Assembly (NCBI GenBank): GCA_046297455.1
Contig: JBKBIT010000002.1
Span: 127,575-191,574, forward strand
DNA: 64,000 nucleotides
Direction: 5' to 3'
Source: ZYF759 sp046297455
GTDB lineage: Bacteria; Pseudomonadota; Alphaproteobacteria; Rhizobiales; Rhizobiaceae
A model generated the notes under the pieces. That model saw nothing but the letters and a program-made list of their open reading frames with translations, was not told the origin of the DNA and ran no database searches. Every line of letters begins with the position of its first letter. Positions within the stretch are counted from its first letter, which is position 1. A program made the position numbers and the translations under genes. This document shows positions 9,035 through 19,200 of this stretch, in pieces.

Positions 9035-10831
9035 TCACCGCAGCCGCGCATCGGCTCGCGCTGCGTCACTGATGCGGAACTGGACCCGGCGGTTGCCGTT
9101 CCAGTGGTTGACCGAGATCGAGCCCGCCAGATGCACGGACTGGCCGCGGTTGTCGTAGAGAAACCGTCCGAGATCGTTCTCGGCGGCTCGAAAGGCGATG
9201 GCCTGCAGGCGCCCGCCTGCCTCTGAGCGCAGATTGACGCGCACATGCGAGGTGCCGACAGTTGCCGCATCGACGATCTGATGTCGCGGCAGCGCCAGAA
9301 CGGGCTGCGGATGGCCCTGGCCAAACGGCCCTGCCCGCTCCAGCATCTCGCAGAGTTCCAGGCTTGCCCCGTCGGCCGACAGCGCGGCGTCGATGGCAAG
9401 CGAATCGTCTGTCTTCAGCCGTGCGACAGTCTCCGCCGCCTTTTCCTCGAAGAAGGCGCGCAATTCGCCCAGCCGCGCGCGCTCCAGCGTGATGCCCGCC
9501 GCCATCGCATGGCCGCCGCCCTTGGACAGCAGTCCCGCCTCGACCGCTTCGCGCACCAGCCGGCCGAGATCGAAGCCGGAGATCGAACGTCCCGAACCGG
9601 TGCCCGTGCCGTTTGGATTGAAGGCGATGGCAAAGGCAGGCCGGCGAGCCTGCTCCTTCAGGCGGGCCGCGATCAGACCGACAATGCCCGGATGCCAGCC
9701 CTCGTTCGCCGTCACCAGCACGGCAGGTGGGTTTGTGGACGCCAGTTCCGCCTCCGCCTCCTCGCGCGCCTGGGCAAGCATCTCCTGCTCCATCGCCTGG
9801 CGTTCCTGGTTCAGCCGGTCGAGCGTGGCGGCGATTTCGCCGGCCTCGAACGGATCGTCGGTGGCCAGCAACCGGCTGCCGAGCGCGGCATCGCCGATCC
9901 GCCCGCCGGCATTGATGCGCGGGCCGATCAGGAAACCCAGATGGAAGCTGTTCAGCGGCTCGCCGATGCGTGCCGCCCGGGCCAGCGCGCCAAGCCCCGG
10001 ATTGCCCATGGCACGCGCCACCTGCAGCCCCTTGACGACGAAGGCGCGATTGACGCCCACCAGCGGCACCACATCGCAGACCGTCGCCAGCGCCACCAAG
10101 TCGAGCAGCGACATCAGGTCCGGGCCGGCATCGTGGCCGCCGTCGCGCAACAGCCTTGCCGTGCGCACCATCGCAAGAAAGGTCACGCCCGCCGCGCAAA
10201 GATGACCCTGCCCCGACAGATCGTCCTCCCGGTTCGGGTTAACGACGGCCACCGCCACTGGCAGGTCGCCCGCCATCTGGTGGTGGTCGAGCACGACGAC
10301 ATCGGCGCCCGCGTCCCGCGCCGCCTCCAGCGCAGCGTGGCTGTTGGAGCCGCAATCGACGGTCACAATCAGGCTGGCCCCGCGCCCCACGAGTTCGCGC
10401 ATGGCATCGGGATTCGGCCCATAGCCTTCGAAGATCCGGTCGGGGATGTAGATTTCAGCGATCATGCCGAAATGGTCGAAGAACCGCTTCAGCAGCGCGG
10501 CCGATGAAGCGCCGTCTACATCGTAGTCGCCGAAAATGGCGACCGGCTCGCGTTTGCGAACCGCTCGGGCCAGTCGTTCGGCCGCCTTGTCCATGTCAGT
10601 CAGCGTGGCGGGGTCCGGCAGGAGATCGCGGATCGTCGGCTCCATGAACGCGCTGGCCGCCTCCAGCGCCACGCCGCGCCCGGCCAGGATGCGTGCCACG
10701 ATGTCGGGCAGGCCGTGGGTCTGCGCCATGGCGAGCGCGACATTCTCCTGGCGCTGGTCGAGCCGGTGGCGCCAGGCGAGCCCGCAGGCCGACTGCCTCA
10801 CGTCGAGAAAATAGCGCCGTTCGCCAGACAT
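9035..10831 (-). CDS. recJ: Single-stranded-DNA-specific exonuclease RecJ
   Basis: This 598-residue DHH-family nuclease has motif I DYDVDG (102-107), a DCGS motif near 159, the DHH motif at 182-184, and the DHHA1 signature GGGHAMAAG further on. An OB-fold C-terminal part follows. RecJ degrades single-stranded DNA 5' to 3' in recombination and mismatch repair, using Mn2+ or Mg2+. The length is normal. It is read towards popZ with a 154-bp gap and is probably monocistronic. Confidence 0.96.
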   Translation of the reverse strand: MSGERRYFLDVRQSACGLAWRHRLDQRQENVALAMAQTHGLPDIVARILAGRGVALEAASAFMEPTIRDLLPDPATLTDMDKAAERLARAVRKREPVAIFGDYDVDGASSAALLKRFFDHFGMIAEIYIPDRIFEGYGPNPDAMRELVGRGASLIVTVDCGSNSHAALEAARDAGADVVVLDHHQMAGDLPVAVAVVNPNREDDLSGQGHLCAAGVTFLAMVRTARLLRDGGHDAGPDLMSLLDLVALATVCDVVPLVGVNRAFVVKGLQVARAMGNPGLGALARAARIGEPLNSFHLGFLIGPRINAGGRIGDAALGSRLLATDDPFEAGEIAATLDRLNQERQAMEQEMLAQAREEAEAELASTNPPAVLVTANEGWHPGIVGLIAARLKEQARRPAFAIAFNPNGTGTGSGRSISGFDLGRLVREAVEAGLLSKGGGHAMAAGITLERARLGELRAFFEEKAAETVARLKTDDSLAIDAALSADGASLELCEMLERAGPFGQGHPQPVLALPRHQIVDAATVGTSHVRVNLRSEAGGRLQAIAFRAAENDLGRFLYDNRGQSVHLAGSISVNHWNGNRRVQFRISDAARADARLR

Positions 10832-11012
10832 GACCGAATCCGCATTGAAAGAGTGAGCGACACTAGCCGACGCGTGCGGTCAAGCCAAAGCCCCTGCCAT
10901 TCAGCCTGATGGCAGCCAACCCATACCGCGAGACTTGCCCGTCTCACGGCGCTGTCCTACTGCCTTTTGTGAAGGTGCGGGTGGCCAAACCCGCCACGAC
11001 AGGAGAAACCCC

Positions 11013-12053
11013 ATGCGCGCCGCCGTCCTGCGACAATATAATGCCGATCTCGCCATAGAGACCGTGCCCGATCCGAAATGCGAGGAAGACGGCGTCGTGC
11101 TCAAGGTGCTGGCCTGCGGCATCTGCCGGTCGGACTGGCACGGCTGGGTCGGCGAGCATCCGCGCGTCAAGCCCGGCCAGATTCTTGGGCACGAATATTG
11201 CGGCGAGGTGGTGGAGGCCGGGCCCCGCGCGCGCTGGTCGGTCGGCGACAGGGTGATCGCCCCCTTCATCCTGGCCTGCGGCACCTGCCCGCAATGCCAG
11301 TCGGGCGAATCCAACACCTGCGACGACCAGCGCCTGCCGGGCTTCGTCGAAGCTGGCGCCTATGCCGAATACATCTCCGTCCCGCGCGCCCACAATCTCG
11401 CGCGCCTGCCCGAAAGCCTGTCGCCCGTCACCGCCGCAGGCCTCGGCTGCCGGGTCACCACCGCCTGGCACGCACTGACCGGCCGCGCCGGCCTCCTGGG
11501 CGGCGAGTGGCTGGCTGTCCACGGCACCGGCGGCATCGGCCTTTCGTGCCTGATCCTCGGCCAGGCGCTCGGCGCCCGCGTGATTGTCGTCGACGTGGTG
11601 CCGGAAAAGCTCGAACACGCTTTGTCGCTCGGCGCCGAAGCCGCCATCGACGCGCGCGAGGGCAATGTCGCCGAACGCATCATCGAACTGACCGGCGGCA
11701 AGGGCGCGCATGTGTCCGTCGAGGCGCTGGGCATCGAGGCGACCACCAATGCCTCCATCGCCTGCCTGCGCGCGCTCGGCCGCCATGTCCAGGTCGGCAT
11801 GCCGGTTGGCCACACCGCCCATATGCAGATCAACATGAACACGGTCTACATGCGCAATCTGGCGCTCTACGGCACGCGCGGCATGCCCGCTTGGCGCTAT
11901 CCCTCGCTGCTCGGCCTGATCGAGGCCGGCCGCGTCGACGTCACCCCGCTGATTGCCCGAGAGATCCCGCTGTCGGGCGCCTCGGCCGAGCTCTTCGCCT
12001 TCAACGGCCCCACCCCGCCCGGCGTGGCGGTGATCGGCGATTTTGTGCATTGA
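11013..12053 (+). CDS. Zinc-dependent alcohol dehydrogenase family protein
   Basis: This 346-residue medium-chain dehydrogenase has catalytic zinc ligands C35 (ACGICRSDWHG) and H60-E61 in GHEYCG. The structural zinc cysteines are C89, C92, C95 and C103. A Rossmann fold for NAD(P) lies around GTGGIGLSCLILGQALGARVIVVD. The start at 11013 is set by a textbook AGGAGA ribosome site eight bases upstream; 26 codons upstream of it are not coding. The closest general type is the YhdH/AdhP-like alcohol dehydrogenases; the true substrate is unknown. It is divergent from recJ and has no operon partner. Confidence 0.85.
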   Translation: MRAAVLRQYNADLAIETVPDPKCEEDGVVLKVLACGICRSDWHGWVGEHPRVKPGQILGHEYCGEVVEAGPRARWSVGDRVIAPFILACGTCPQCQSGESNTCDDQRLPGFVEAGAYAEYISVPRAHNLARLPESLSPVTAAGLGCRVTTAWHALTGRAGLLGGEWLAVHGTGGIGLSCLILGQALGARVIVVDVVPEKLEHALSLGAEAAIDAREGNVAERIIELTGGKGAHVSVEALGIEATTNASIACLRALGRHVQVGMPVGHTAHMQINMNTVYMRNLALYGTRGMPAWRYPSLLGLIEAGRVDVTPLIAREIPLSGASAELFAFNGPTPPGVAVIGDFVH

Positions 12054-12093
12054 GGATGGACGATGTGCCGCCGCGCGGATGCGCCGGTCGCAC

Positions 12094-12285
12094 CCCCCTC
12101 ACCGACACGCTTCGCGTGCCACCTCTGCGCCCAAACGCGGGAGAGGAGAAGCGGCGGCGATGCGGGCGCCTCCACTTACTTGCATTGCGAGGAAGGGTTG
12201 CGGTGATTGCGGCAGGGCGCCTCTCCTCGCCCCCGTGAAATGGGGGAGAGGTGGATCGGGCGAAGCCCGAGACGGTAAGGGGGAC
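12094..12285 (-). repeat. Dispersed intergenic repeat, copy A (inverted relative to copies B and C)
   Basis: About 190 bp, bounded by CCCCCTCACCG on the left and GGTAAGGGGGACC on the right. Its right part is the reverse complement of the left part of copies at 21250 and 21582, sharing the GGATCGGGCGAAGCCCGAGACGG block. It holds imperfect palindromes around CTCTCCTCGCCCCC/GTGGGGGAGAGG. It fills the 321-bp gap between the dehydrogenase and the GNAT gene and codes for nothing obvious. The arrangement resembles a MITE or an intergenic mosaic element. Confidence 0.7.
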
Positions 12286-12374
12286 CGTCGCTCGGTTTAT
12301 CCGAATTTGCCGGAAAATGAGCCTGATCCGTCAATACACACGGGGACCTAGCACCCGGCCAGTCCTCCGCCGGA

Positions 12375-12851
12375 TCAGCCCTTCGCCAGCTTGAGAAACA
12401 GTTCGATCTCGTCGCGGATAGGGATTCCGAAATGCCCTTCGAGGGGGATCGTCGGCTTCAGCCGCCGCGCGGCATCAACGGCATCGGGGCGGATTGCTGC
12501 GATACGGAAACCTCGACGCTGATAGAAGCGAAGTGCGTCCAGATTATCGTTGGTGGTAGTAACACGCATCACGGCGTGATCGGCCTGTCTGAGTTCGGCG
12601 GCCACGGCTTCGACCAGCGCAGTGCCAATCCCCCTGCCCGGCGTGACGGCATCGAGTGAAAGCAGTTCTCCGGCCTCCACGTCGTATGTCGCCAATCCCA
12701 GTCCCACGGGGTCGGTAGTGATCCCAGGCAAATCCGCCGCGTCGACAAGCCTGCCGCGCAGGGCGATCCGAGTTGAGCCCCAGCGCTCTTCCAGGAACCT
12801 CGATATGGCTTCGCGATCCGCCGGGCCGCTCTTGCGGAGGACGAGTGGCAT
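12375..12851 (-). CDS. GNAT-family N-acetyltransferase
   Basis: This 158-residue protein has the GNAT fold. Beta strand 4 and the acetyl-CoA loop appear as LSLDAVTPGRGIGTALVEAV, where GRGIGT is the Q/RxxGxG/A motif A. It is followed by VTTTNDNLDALRFYQRRGFR, the usual strand 5 and helix 4. The C-terminal segment contains GIPIRDEIELFLKL. The acceptor substrate is unknown; it could be a small molecule or a protein. It is 32 bp downstream of glpX on the same strand and probably cotranscribed. Confidence 0.85.
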   Translation of the reverse strand: MPLVLRKSGPADREAISRFLEERWGSTRIALRGRLVDAADLPGITTDPVGLGLATYDVEAGELLSLDAVTPGRGIGTALVEAVAAELRQADHAVMRVTTTNDNLDALRFYQRRGFRIAAIRPDAVDAARRLKPTIPLEGHFGIPIRDEIELFLKLAKG

Positions 12852-12883
12852 ATGCGTTGCCCTCCAGCCCGGCGCTGCCGCCC

Positions 12884-13861
12884 TCAGAACTTATCGAAAT
12901 CCTGGTGTCGTGCCTTGATCTCGCGCACCGTGCGAGAGGAGGAGCGCATGACGATCGTGTGGGTCTGGATCGAATCGCGGCCGAACTTGACGCCCGCCAG
13001 CATGTTGCCGTCGGTGACGCCGGTCGCCGCGAACAACACGTCGCCGCGCGCCATCTCTTCCATCGCATAGACCTTTTCCGGGTCGGAAATGCCCATGCGC
13101 TCGGCGCGCGCGCGCTTTTCCTCGGTGTTGATCTGCAGCCTGCCCTGCATCTGGCCGCCGATGCAGCGCAGTGCCGCGGCCGCCAGCACGCCCTCGGGCG
13201 CCCCGCCGGTGCCGAAATAGATGTCGATCCCGGTCTCGTCGGGATCGGTGGTGTGGATGATGCCGGCCACGTCGCCGTCGCCGATCAGCCGGATCGCGGC
13301 GCCTGTCGCGCGCACGGCCTCGATCAGGCGCGCATGGCGCGGCCGGTCGAGGATGCAGGCGGTGATTTCCGAGATGTCGACGCCCTTGGCCTTTGCCAGC
13401 CGGGACAGATTGTCGGCCGGCGGCGCATCGATATCGACCAGCCCTTCTTCATAGCCCGGCCCGATGGCGATCTTGTCCATATAGATGTCGGGCGCGTTCA
13501 GGAGGCTGCCTTTTTCGGCAATGGCGATCACGGCCAGCGAATTGGGCAGGTTCTTGGCGCAGATCGTGGTGCCTTCCAGCGGATCGAGCGCGATATCGAC
13601 GCCGGGCCCGTCGCCCGTGCCCACTTCCTCGCCAATATAAAGCATCGGCGCCTCGTCGCGCTCGCCCTCGCCGATGACGACGGTGCCCTTGATCGGCAGC
13701 CGGTTCAGTTCGGAACGCATCGCATCGACGGCAGCCTGGTCGGCCGCCTTCTCGTCGCCGCGCCCGCGCAGCCGGGCGGCCGCGACCGCGGCACGCTCCG
13801 TCACCCGCACGAGTTCGAGGGTCAGAATCCGGTCGAGGCCGGACGAGGCGTGTTTGAGCAT
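12884..13861 (-). CDS. glpX: Class II fructose-1,6-bisphosphatase
   Basis: This 325-residue GlpX enzyme hydrolyses fructose 1,6-bisphosphate to fructose 6-phosphate in gluconeogenesis, in the cytoplasm with Mn2+. It carries the lithium-sensitive phosphatase metal motifs: GEGERDEAPMLYIGEEVG around 64-81 and DPLEGTTICAKN around 93-104. The C-terminal region has HTTDPDETGIDIYFGTGGAPEG. The start at 13861 is supported by AGGAAG seven bases upstream; 23 further upstream codons look non-coding. A GNAT gene follows. Confidence 0.95.
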   Translation of the reverse strand: MLKHASSGLDRILTLELVRVTERAAVAAARLRGRGDEKAADQAAVDAMRSELNRLPIKGTVVIGEGERDEAPMLYIGEEVGTGDGPGVDIALDPLEGTTICAKNLPNSLAVIAIAEKGSLLNAPDIYMDKIAIGPGYEEGLVDIDAPPADNLSRLAKAKGVDISEITACILDRPRHARLIEAVRATGAAIRLIGDGDVAGIIHTTDPDETGIDIYFGTGGAPEGVLAAAALRCIGGQMQGRLQINTEEKRARAERMGISDPEKVYAMEEMARGDVLFAATGVTDGNMLAGVKFGRDSIQTHTIVMRSSSRTVREIKARHQDFDKF

Positions 13862-13979
13862 CTTGGCTTCCTGCGCGGTATTGCCGGGAAAAGTTCGGCT
13901 CCTTTTGTCAAAGAGCCGCAGGGGCGGCAAGGGCGCGCCGGAACATCAATCGATTGAAAGTCGTGTATGATCGCACCCG

Positions 13980-15500
13980 CTAGGAGATCAGGTGAAGTTC
14001 GTTGTCGTTGCCCAGCACGTATTCGAACGTGAACCATTTGTGGATCTGGCTGCCGCTCTCGATCCTGAAGGCGGTGATCAGCCGCTCTCCATCCGTCTTG
14101 AGATAGATGGCGCCATAGACGGAGACGTTGGAGCGGCCGAGCGTCCAGATATCCTCGATGATGCGGTCGCGCAACGCATCCGTCGGCCGCTCGCTCAGGC
14201 GCAGCACGTCCTGCATCATGCGTCGCACCATGGTCTGGTCCTCGCGCTCGCGGGTCGAGCGCTGCAGTTCCGTCGACAAGATGACCGGCGAACTGCCCCG
14301 GCCGAGCTTGCCGAGACGGCCCAGCAGGTCGGGACGCGGATGGACATGTCCCTCCTCGTCGCCTGACGAGATGACGAAGGCGGCCGGATTGACCGCCTCG
14401 ATGAATTCGTCGGTGACCTTGTTGGACCCGTGGTGGCAGACCTTCATCACCTCGGCGCGAAAATGCTCCGCCGCCTTGGCGATCATGTCGGATCGGGCCG
14501 CACTCCCGGCAGCCGGGAAACGCGACCGGCCCGAATAGTGGTTGAGCAGGAAACGCTCGGCCTTGTCGTTGAGGTCGCCACCGAACAGCACCTTGAATCG
14601 CTTGAAGTGAAGCCGCAACAAGACCGAGTGACCGTTCTTCGTTTCGCCATAGCTGCCGATGCGGCGCAGGCGTGGCGTTCCGGCACCGTCATGCTCGACC
14701 ACCGGACCCAACACCTCTATCTGGTAGCCCCGACCGTCAGCCGGTGCAAAACCGGGCATCCAGGCACGGCCATCCTGCTGCGTGGCATGCGCCGTCGACA
14801 GCATGGCAAAATCGCCAATGGCCGCATTGCCCAGCGCGTTGCGCATCACCTTGGGAAACAGGAATCGACCCGGATCCACCCCCGGTCCGAACAGCCGTTC
14901 GATATCGGCCCGATCGACGGCGAGTTCGGACAGCCACGACTGCCTGCCATCGGTGTGCAGCCCGCCGAGTTTCTCGAACTGGCCCGAAACGGAGCGTTCC
15001 ACAAGGCCGCTGTGATAGATAGTGTCGAAGCCGAAATTCGGCGCGGCGAAGATGGTCTCGAAACCCAGATAGTGGTCACTGTCGGGATGGGTGATGACTG
15101 CCGCATGGAAGCGGAAGGTGCGGTTGTAGCCGCCGAACCGGCTGCGCAGGAAGGCATGCATGTTGCCGCCCACCCCCGCATCGATGACCACGATCCGCTC
15201 CCCCGCCCCGCGCTCGGGCGAAATGAGCACGGCACCGTCGCCCTGCCCGACATCGAGGAAGATGATTTCCAGCGGTCTTGTCGCGCTGGTGTGGTCCTTG
15301 GGGATGAACAGCGTTTCGGGCTGCGGTCCGTTCGGCGACCAGATCACCCGCAACCAGCCGTCCGGTTCCTCGCCGTCGATGGTCAGCCAGTCGCCCCACA
15401 GCACCTGCCGCACGCGCGTCTTGCGATCAGCCCGAAAGAGATAGGTCCGCGCCGGCTTTCCGCCGGTCGTGTGCGGCAGTCCCACGAAACGATGTGCCAT
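13980..15500 (-). CDS. Stand-alone ComEC-type metallo-beta-lactamase-fold hydrolase
   Basis: This 506-residue soluble protein has the signatures of the nuclease-like MBL domain that forms the C-terminus of ComEC/Rec2. These are DVGQGDG at 83-89, THPDSDHYLG (metal ligands) at 137-146, a GGDLND metal-bridging Asp, and a KVCHHGS motif. No membrane segment is present. The first 75 residues look like a small beta domain (RQVLWGDWLTIDG, DGWLRVIW). The start at ATG 15500 (MAHRFVG) has a GGAGG site; upstream codons to 15695 are unlikely. Members occur alone or in mobile and defence contexts; here it stands alone. A role in DNA or nucleotide hydrolysis is only inferred. Confidence 0.75.
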   Translation of the reverse strand: MAHRFVGLPHTTGGKPARTYLFRADRKTRVRQVLWGDWLTIDGEEPDGWLRVIWSPNGPQPETLFIPKDHTSATRPLEIIFLDVGQGDGAVLISPERGAGERIVVIDAGVGGNMHAFLRSRFGGYNRTFRFHAAVITHPDSDHYLGFETIFAAPNFGFDTIYHSGLVERSVSGQFEKLGGLHTDGRQSWLSELAVDRADIERLFGPGVDPGRFLFPKVMRNALGNAAIGDFAMLSTAHATQQDGRAWMPGFAPADGRGYQIEVLGPVVEHDGAGTPRLRRIGSYGETKNGHSVLLRLHFKRFKVLFGGDLNDKAERFLLNHYSGRSRFPAAGSAARSDMIAKAAEHFRAEVMKVCHHGSNKVTDEFIEAVNPAAFVISSGDEEGHVHPRPDLLGRLGKLGRGSSPVILSTELQRSTREREDQTMVRRMMQDVLRLSERPTDALRDRIIEDIWTLGRSNVSVYGAIYLKTDGERLITAFRIESGSQIHKWFTFEYVLGNDNELHLIS

Positions 15501-16251
15501 GCTGCCCGCCTCCATCGGCTGGAGCGTCGCTGACAGGCCGGCAGGCGCGGTTCCGACGAGACGGTTTGAAACGGCACGTGTCGGGGCGACGGCCTGAGCG
15601 CATATTTGGCCATGGCTGGCGGCGTTCGGCAATAGCCACCCTGGACCGCCCGGCAACCGGCCGCGCCAGAGCCGTGGAAACTGCCCCTGCGTCATGTATG
15701 GACGACAATCCTATACCCGCTATCCACACCCCGAAACCACAAGATATGGGGGGTCACAAAACTTACAAACTCCAGCCCTTGACGCTCCCAGCCGAGTCAT
15801 TCTTTATGCCTCTGACGCTGCAGTTCTGGCGTCGCCGGTCATGTTTCTCTCCCGGCAACAATCCCAAGTTTCTTGATGCGTTCTGGCGGACCACCCCGTT
15901 CTGACGGCGGGTCGGCGCACAGGAATCCTTGGCGTTCGGGAGCAGCTGTGCCAGTAGCGTAAACAGGCTGTTAATACTATATTTAGTGTTTGCGGAGAGT
16001 TTTTACCCCAGATACGGTGCATCCTCTCTCCAAGGGGAATCACCAGGAAAGCGCGGCGGGACCTCTGCATCGAAGCGGAGGCGGGCCGATCCGGCATGCA
16101 GCCGGACGCTCAGCCGGGCCGGTATCGTGGGGGGAACGAGGGGGTCGGTCCCAGCTTTGGGCCGACAGGAATGCGGGTGGCGCGCCAGGCGAAGAAGACG
16201 AGGCTTCGCTGTGGATATTGAGCGTCTACATTTAGGGACATAGAGGACACG
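15501..16251. other. Long intergenic stretch upstream of nrdJ
   Basis: These 751 bases hold the divergent control regions of the MBL gene and nrdJ. No frame has coding character. A strong NrdR-like box lies at 15974-15989. A weaker partial match to the same consensus (11 of 16) is at about 15737-15752. No cobalamin riboswitch signature is evident to me, though I could not fold the sequence. Confidence 0.5.
15974..15989 (+). promoter_or_regulatory. Probable NrdR box upstream of nrdJ
   Basis: The 16-base near-palindrome ATACTATATTTAGTGT matches the known NrdR consensus (ACACWATATATWGTGT) at 14 of 16 positions. It lies 262 bases before the nrdJ start in an AT-rich pocket of an otherwise GC-rich region. 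NrdR represses ribonucleotide reductase genes when dATP is high. Such boxes usually come in pairs about 30 bases apart; I do not see a good partner at that spacing, which lowers confidence. Confidence 0.55.
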
Positions 16252-19200
16252 ATGCGCATCGAACGTCGATTCACCAAGCCCGGCCAGGACGCCTATTCGG
16301 AGATCGAGTTCCGCAAGGCGACCAGCGAAATCCGCAACCCGGACGGCTCGATCGTCTTCCGGCTGGCGGATATCGACGTGCCCGCACAGTTCTCCCAGGT
16401 GGCTTCCGACATCCTGGCCCAGAAATATTTCCGCAAGGCCGGCGTGCCGGCGCGGCTGAAAAAGGTCGAGGAAAACGACGTTCCTTCCTTCCTGTGGCGC
16501 TCGGTGGCCGACGAGGCCGCCCTTGCGGAGCTGCCCGAGGACGAGCGTTACGGTTCGGAGACGGATGCGCGCCAGGTCTTCACGCGCCTTGCCGGCACCT
16601 GGACCTACTGGGGCTGGAAGGGCGGCTATTTCGCTTCCGAGGAAGACGCCAGCGCCTTCATGGACGAGCTGTCCTACATGCTCGCCACCCAGCGCGTCGC
16701 GCCCAACTCCCCGCAATGGTTCAACACCGGCCTGCACTGGGCCTATGGCATCGACGGTCCTGGCCAGGGCCACTATTACGTCGACCCCTTCACCCAGAAG
16801 CTGGTGAAGTCGAAATCGGCCTATGAGCACCCCCAACCGCATGCCTGCTTCATCCAGTCCGTCGGCGACGATCTCGTCAACGAGGGCGGCATCATGGATC
16901 TGTGGGTCCGCGAGGCGCGCCTGTTCAAATACGGCTCCGGCACCGGCTCCAACTTCTCCTATCTGCGCGGCGAGGGCGAAAAGCTGTCGGGCGGCGGCAA
17001 GTCGTCGGGCCTGATGTCCTTCCTCAAGATCGGCGACCGGGCGGCCGGCGCGATCAAGTCGGGCGGCACCACGCGGCGCGCGGCCAAGATGGTCGTGGTC
17101 GATGTCGACCACCCCGATATCGAGCAATATATCGACTGGAAGGTGAAGGAGGAGCAGAAGGTCGCCGCCCTCGTCACCGGCTCCAAGATCGTTAAGCAGC
17201 ATCTGACCGCGATCATGAAGGCCTGCGTCAATTGCGAGGCTGACAATGACGACTGCTACGATCCCTCGCTTAACACCGCGCTCAAGCGCGAGATCAAGGC
17301 CGCCAAGAAGAACCAGGTGCCGGAAAACTACATCAAGCGCGTGATCCAGTTCGCGCGCCAGGGCTACACGAGCATCGAATTCGCCACCTATGACACCGAC
17401 TGGGATTCGGAAGCCTATCTCACCGTGTCGGGCCAGAACTCCAACAACTCGGTCTCGCTCAAGGACGATTTCCTGCGCGCCGTGGAGACCGATGGCGACT
17501 GGCACCTGACCGCCCGCAAGGACGGCAAGGTCCTGAAGACGCTGAAGGCACGCGATCTGTGGGAAAAGATCGGCCACGCCGCCTGGGCGTCCGCCGATCC
17601 GGGCCTGCATTTCAACACCACCATGAACGACTGGCACACCTCGCCCGAGGCCGGCCCGATCCGCGCGTCGAACCCGTGCTCGGAATACATGTTCCTGGAC
17701 GACACGGCCTGCAACCTGGCCTCGCTCAACCTGCTCGCCTACCGCAAGGCCGACGGCACCTTCGACATCGAGGCCTATGAGCACTCCGTGCGCCTGTGGA
17801 CCATCGTGCTCGAGATCTCGGTCATGATGGCGCAGTTCCCGTCCAGGGAGATCGCCCAGCTTTCCTACAAGTACCGCACGCTGGGTCTCGGCTACGCCAA
17901 TATTGGCGGACTGCTGATGACCAACGGCATCCCCTACGATTCCGACGAGGGCCGCGCGATCTGCGGCGCGCTCACCGCCGTGATGACGGGCGTGGCCTAT
18001 GCGACGTCCGCCGAGATGGCGGCCGAGCTCGGCGCCTTCCCGGACTACGAGCGCAATGCGCCCCACATGCTGCGCGTCATGCGCAACCACCGCCGCGCGG
18101 CGCACGGCGAAAGCACCGGCTATGAGGGTCTTTCGGTCAATCCCGTGCCGCTCAAGGTCGAGGACTGCCCCGAGCCGATCCTGATGGAGCGCGCCCGCAT
18201 CGCCTGGGACCGCGCGCTGGAACTCGGCGAGAAGCACGGCTACCGCAACGCCCAGTCGACCGTCATCGCGCCCACCGGCACGATCGGCCTCGTCATGGAT
18301 TGCGACACGACCGGCATCGAGCCCGATTTCGCGCTGGTGAAGTTCAAGAAGCTGGCCGGCGGCGGCTATTTCAAGATCATCAACCGCGCCGTGCCGGAAG
18401 CCTTGCGCACGCTCGGCTATTCCGAATCCCAGATCGCCGAGATCGAAGCCTATGCGGTCGGCCACGGCAATCTCGACCAGGCGCCGGGCATCAACTCCGC
18501 CACACTGCGCGCAAAAGGCTTTACCGACGAGAAGATCGCCGCGCTCAACGGCGCCCTCGGCTCCGCCTTCGACATCAAGTTCGTCTTCAACCAGTGGACG
18601 CTCGGTGCCGACTGGCTCAAGGAGACTTTTGGCTTCTCCGACGAGCAGCTTGGCGATTTCTCCTTCGAGCTCCTGCCGGCGCTCGGCTTTGGCAAGAAGG
18701 AAATCGAGGCCGCCAATATCCATGTCTGCGGTGCGATGACGCTGGAAGGCGCGCCACATCTGAAGGAAGAGCACTACCCGGTCTTCGACTGCGCCAATCC
18801 CTGCGGCAAGATCGGCAAGCGCTATTTGTCGGTCGACAGCCACATCCGCATGATGGCGGCTGCCCAGCCCTTCATCTCGGGCGCGATCTCGAAAACCATC
18901 AACATGCCCAACGACGCGACCGTCGAGGACTGCAAGGCAGCCTACATGCTGTCCTGGAAGCTGGCGCTGAAGGCCAACGCGCTCTACCGCGACGGCTCCA
19001 AGCTCAGCCAACCGCTCAACGCCTCGCTGATCGAGGACGATGCGGACGAGGACGATCTGGTCGAGGAGCTGGTCGCCGCCCCCACCGCTGCGCAGGCCGT
19101 GCAGGTGACCGAGAAGATCGTCGAGCGCATCGTCGAGAAGGTGGTCCGCGAGCGTGAAAAGCTGCCCAACCGCCGCAAGGGCTACACCCAGAAGGCCGTC

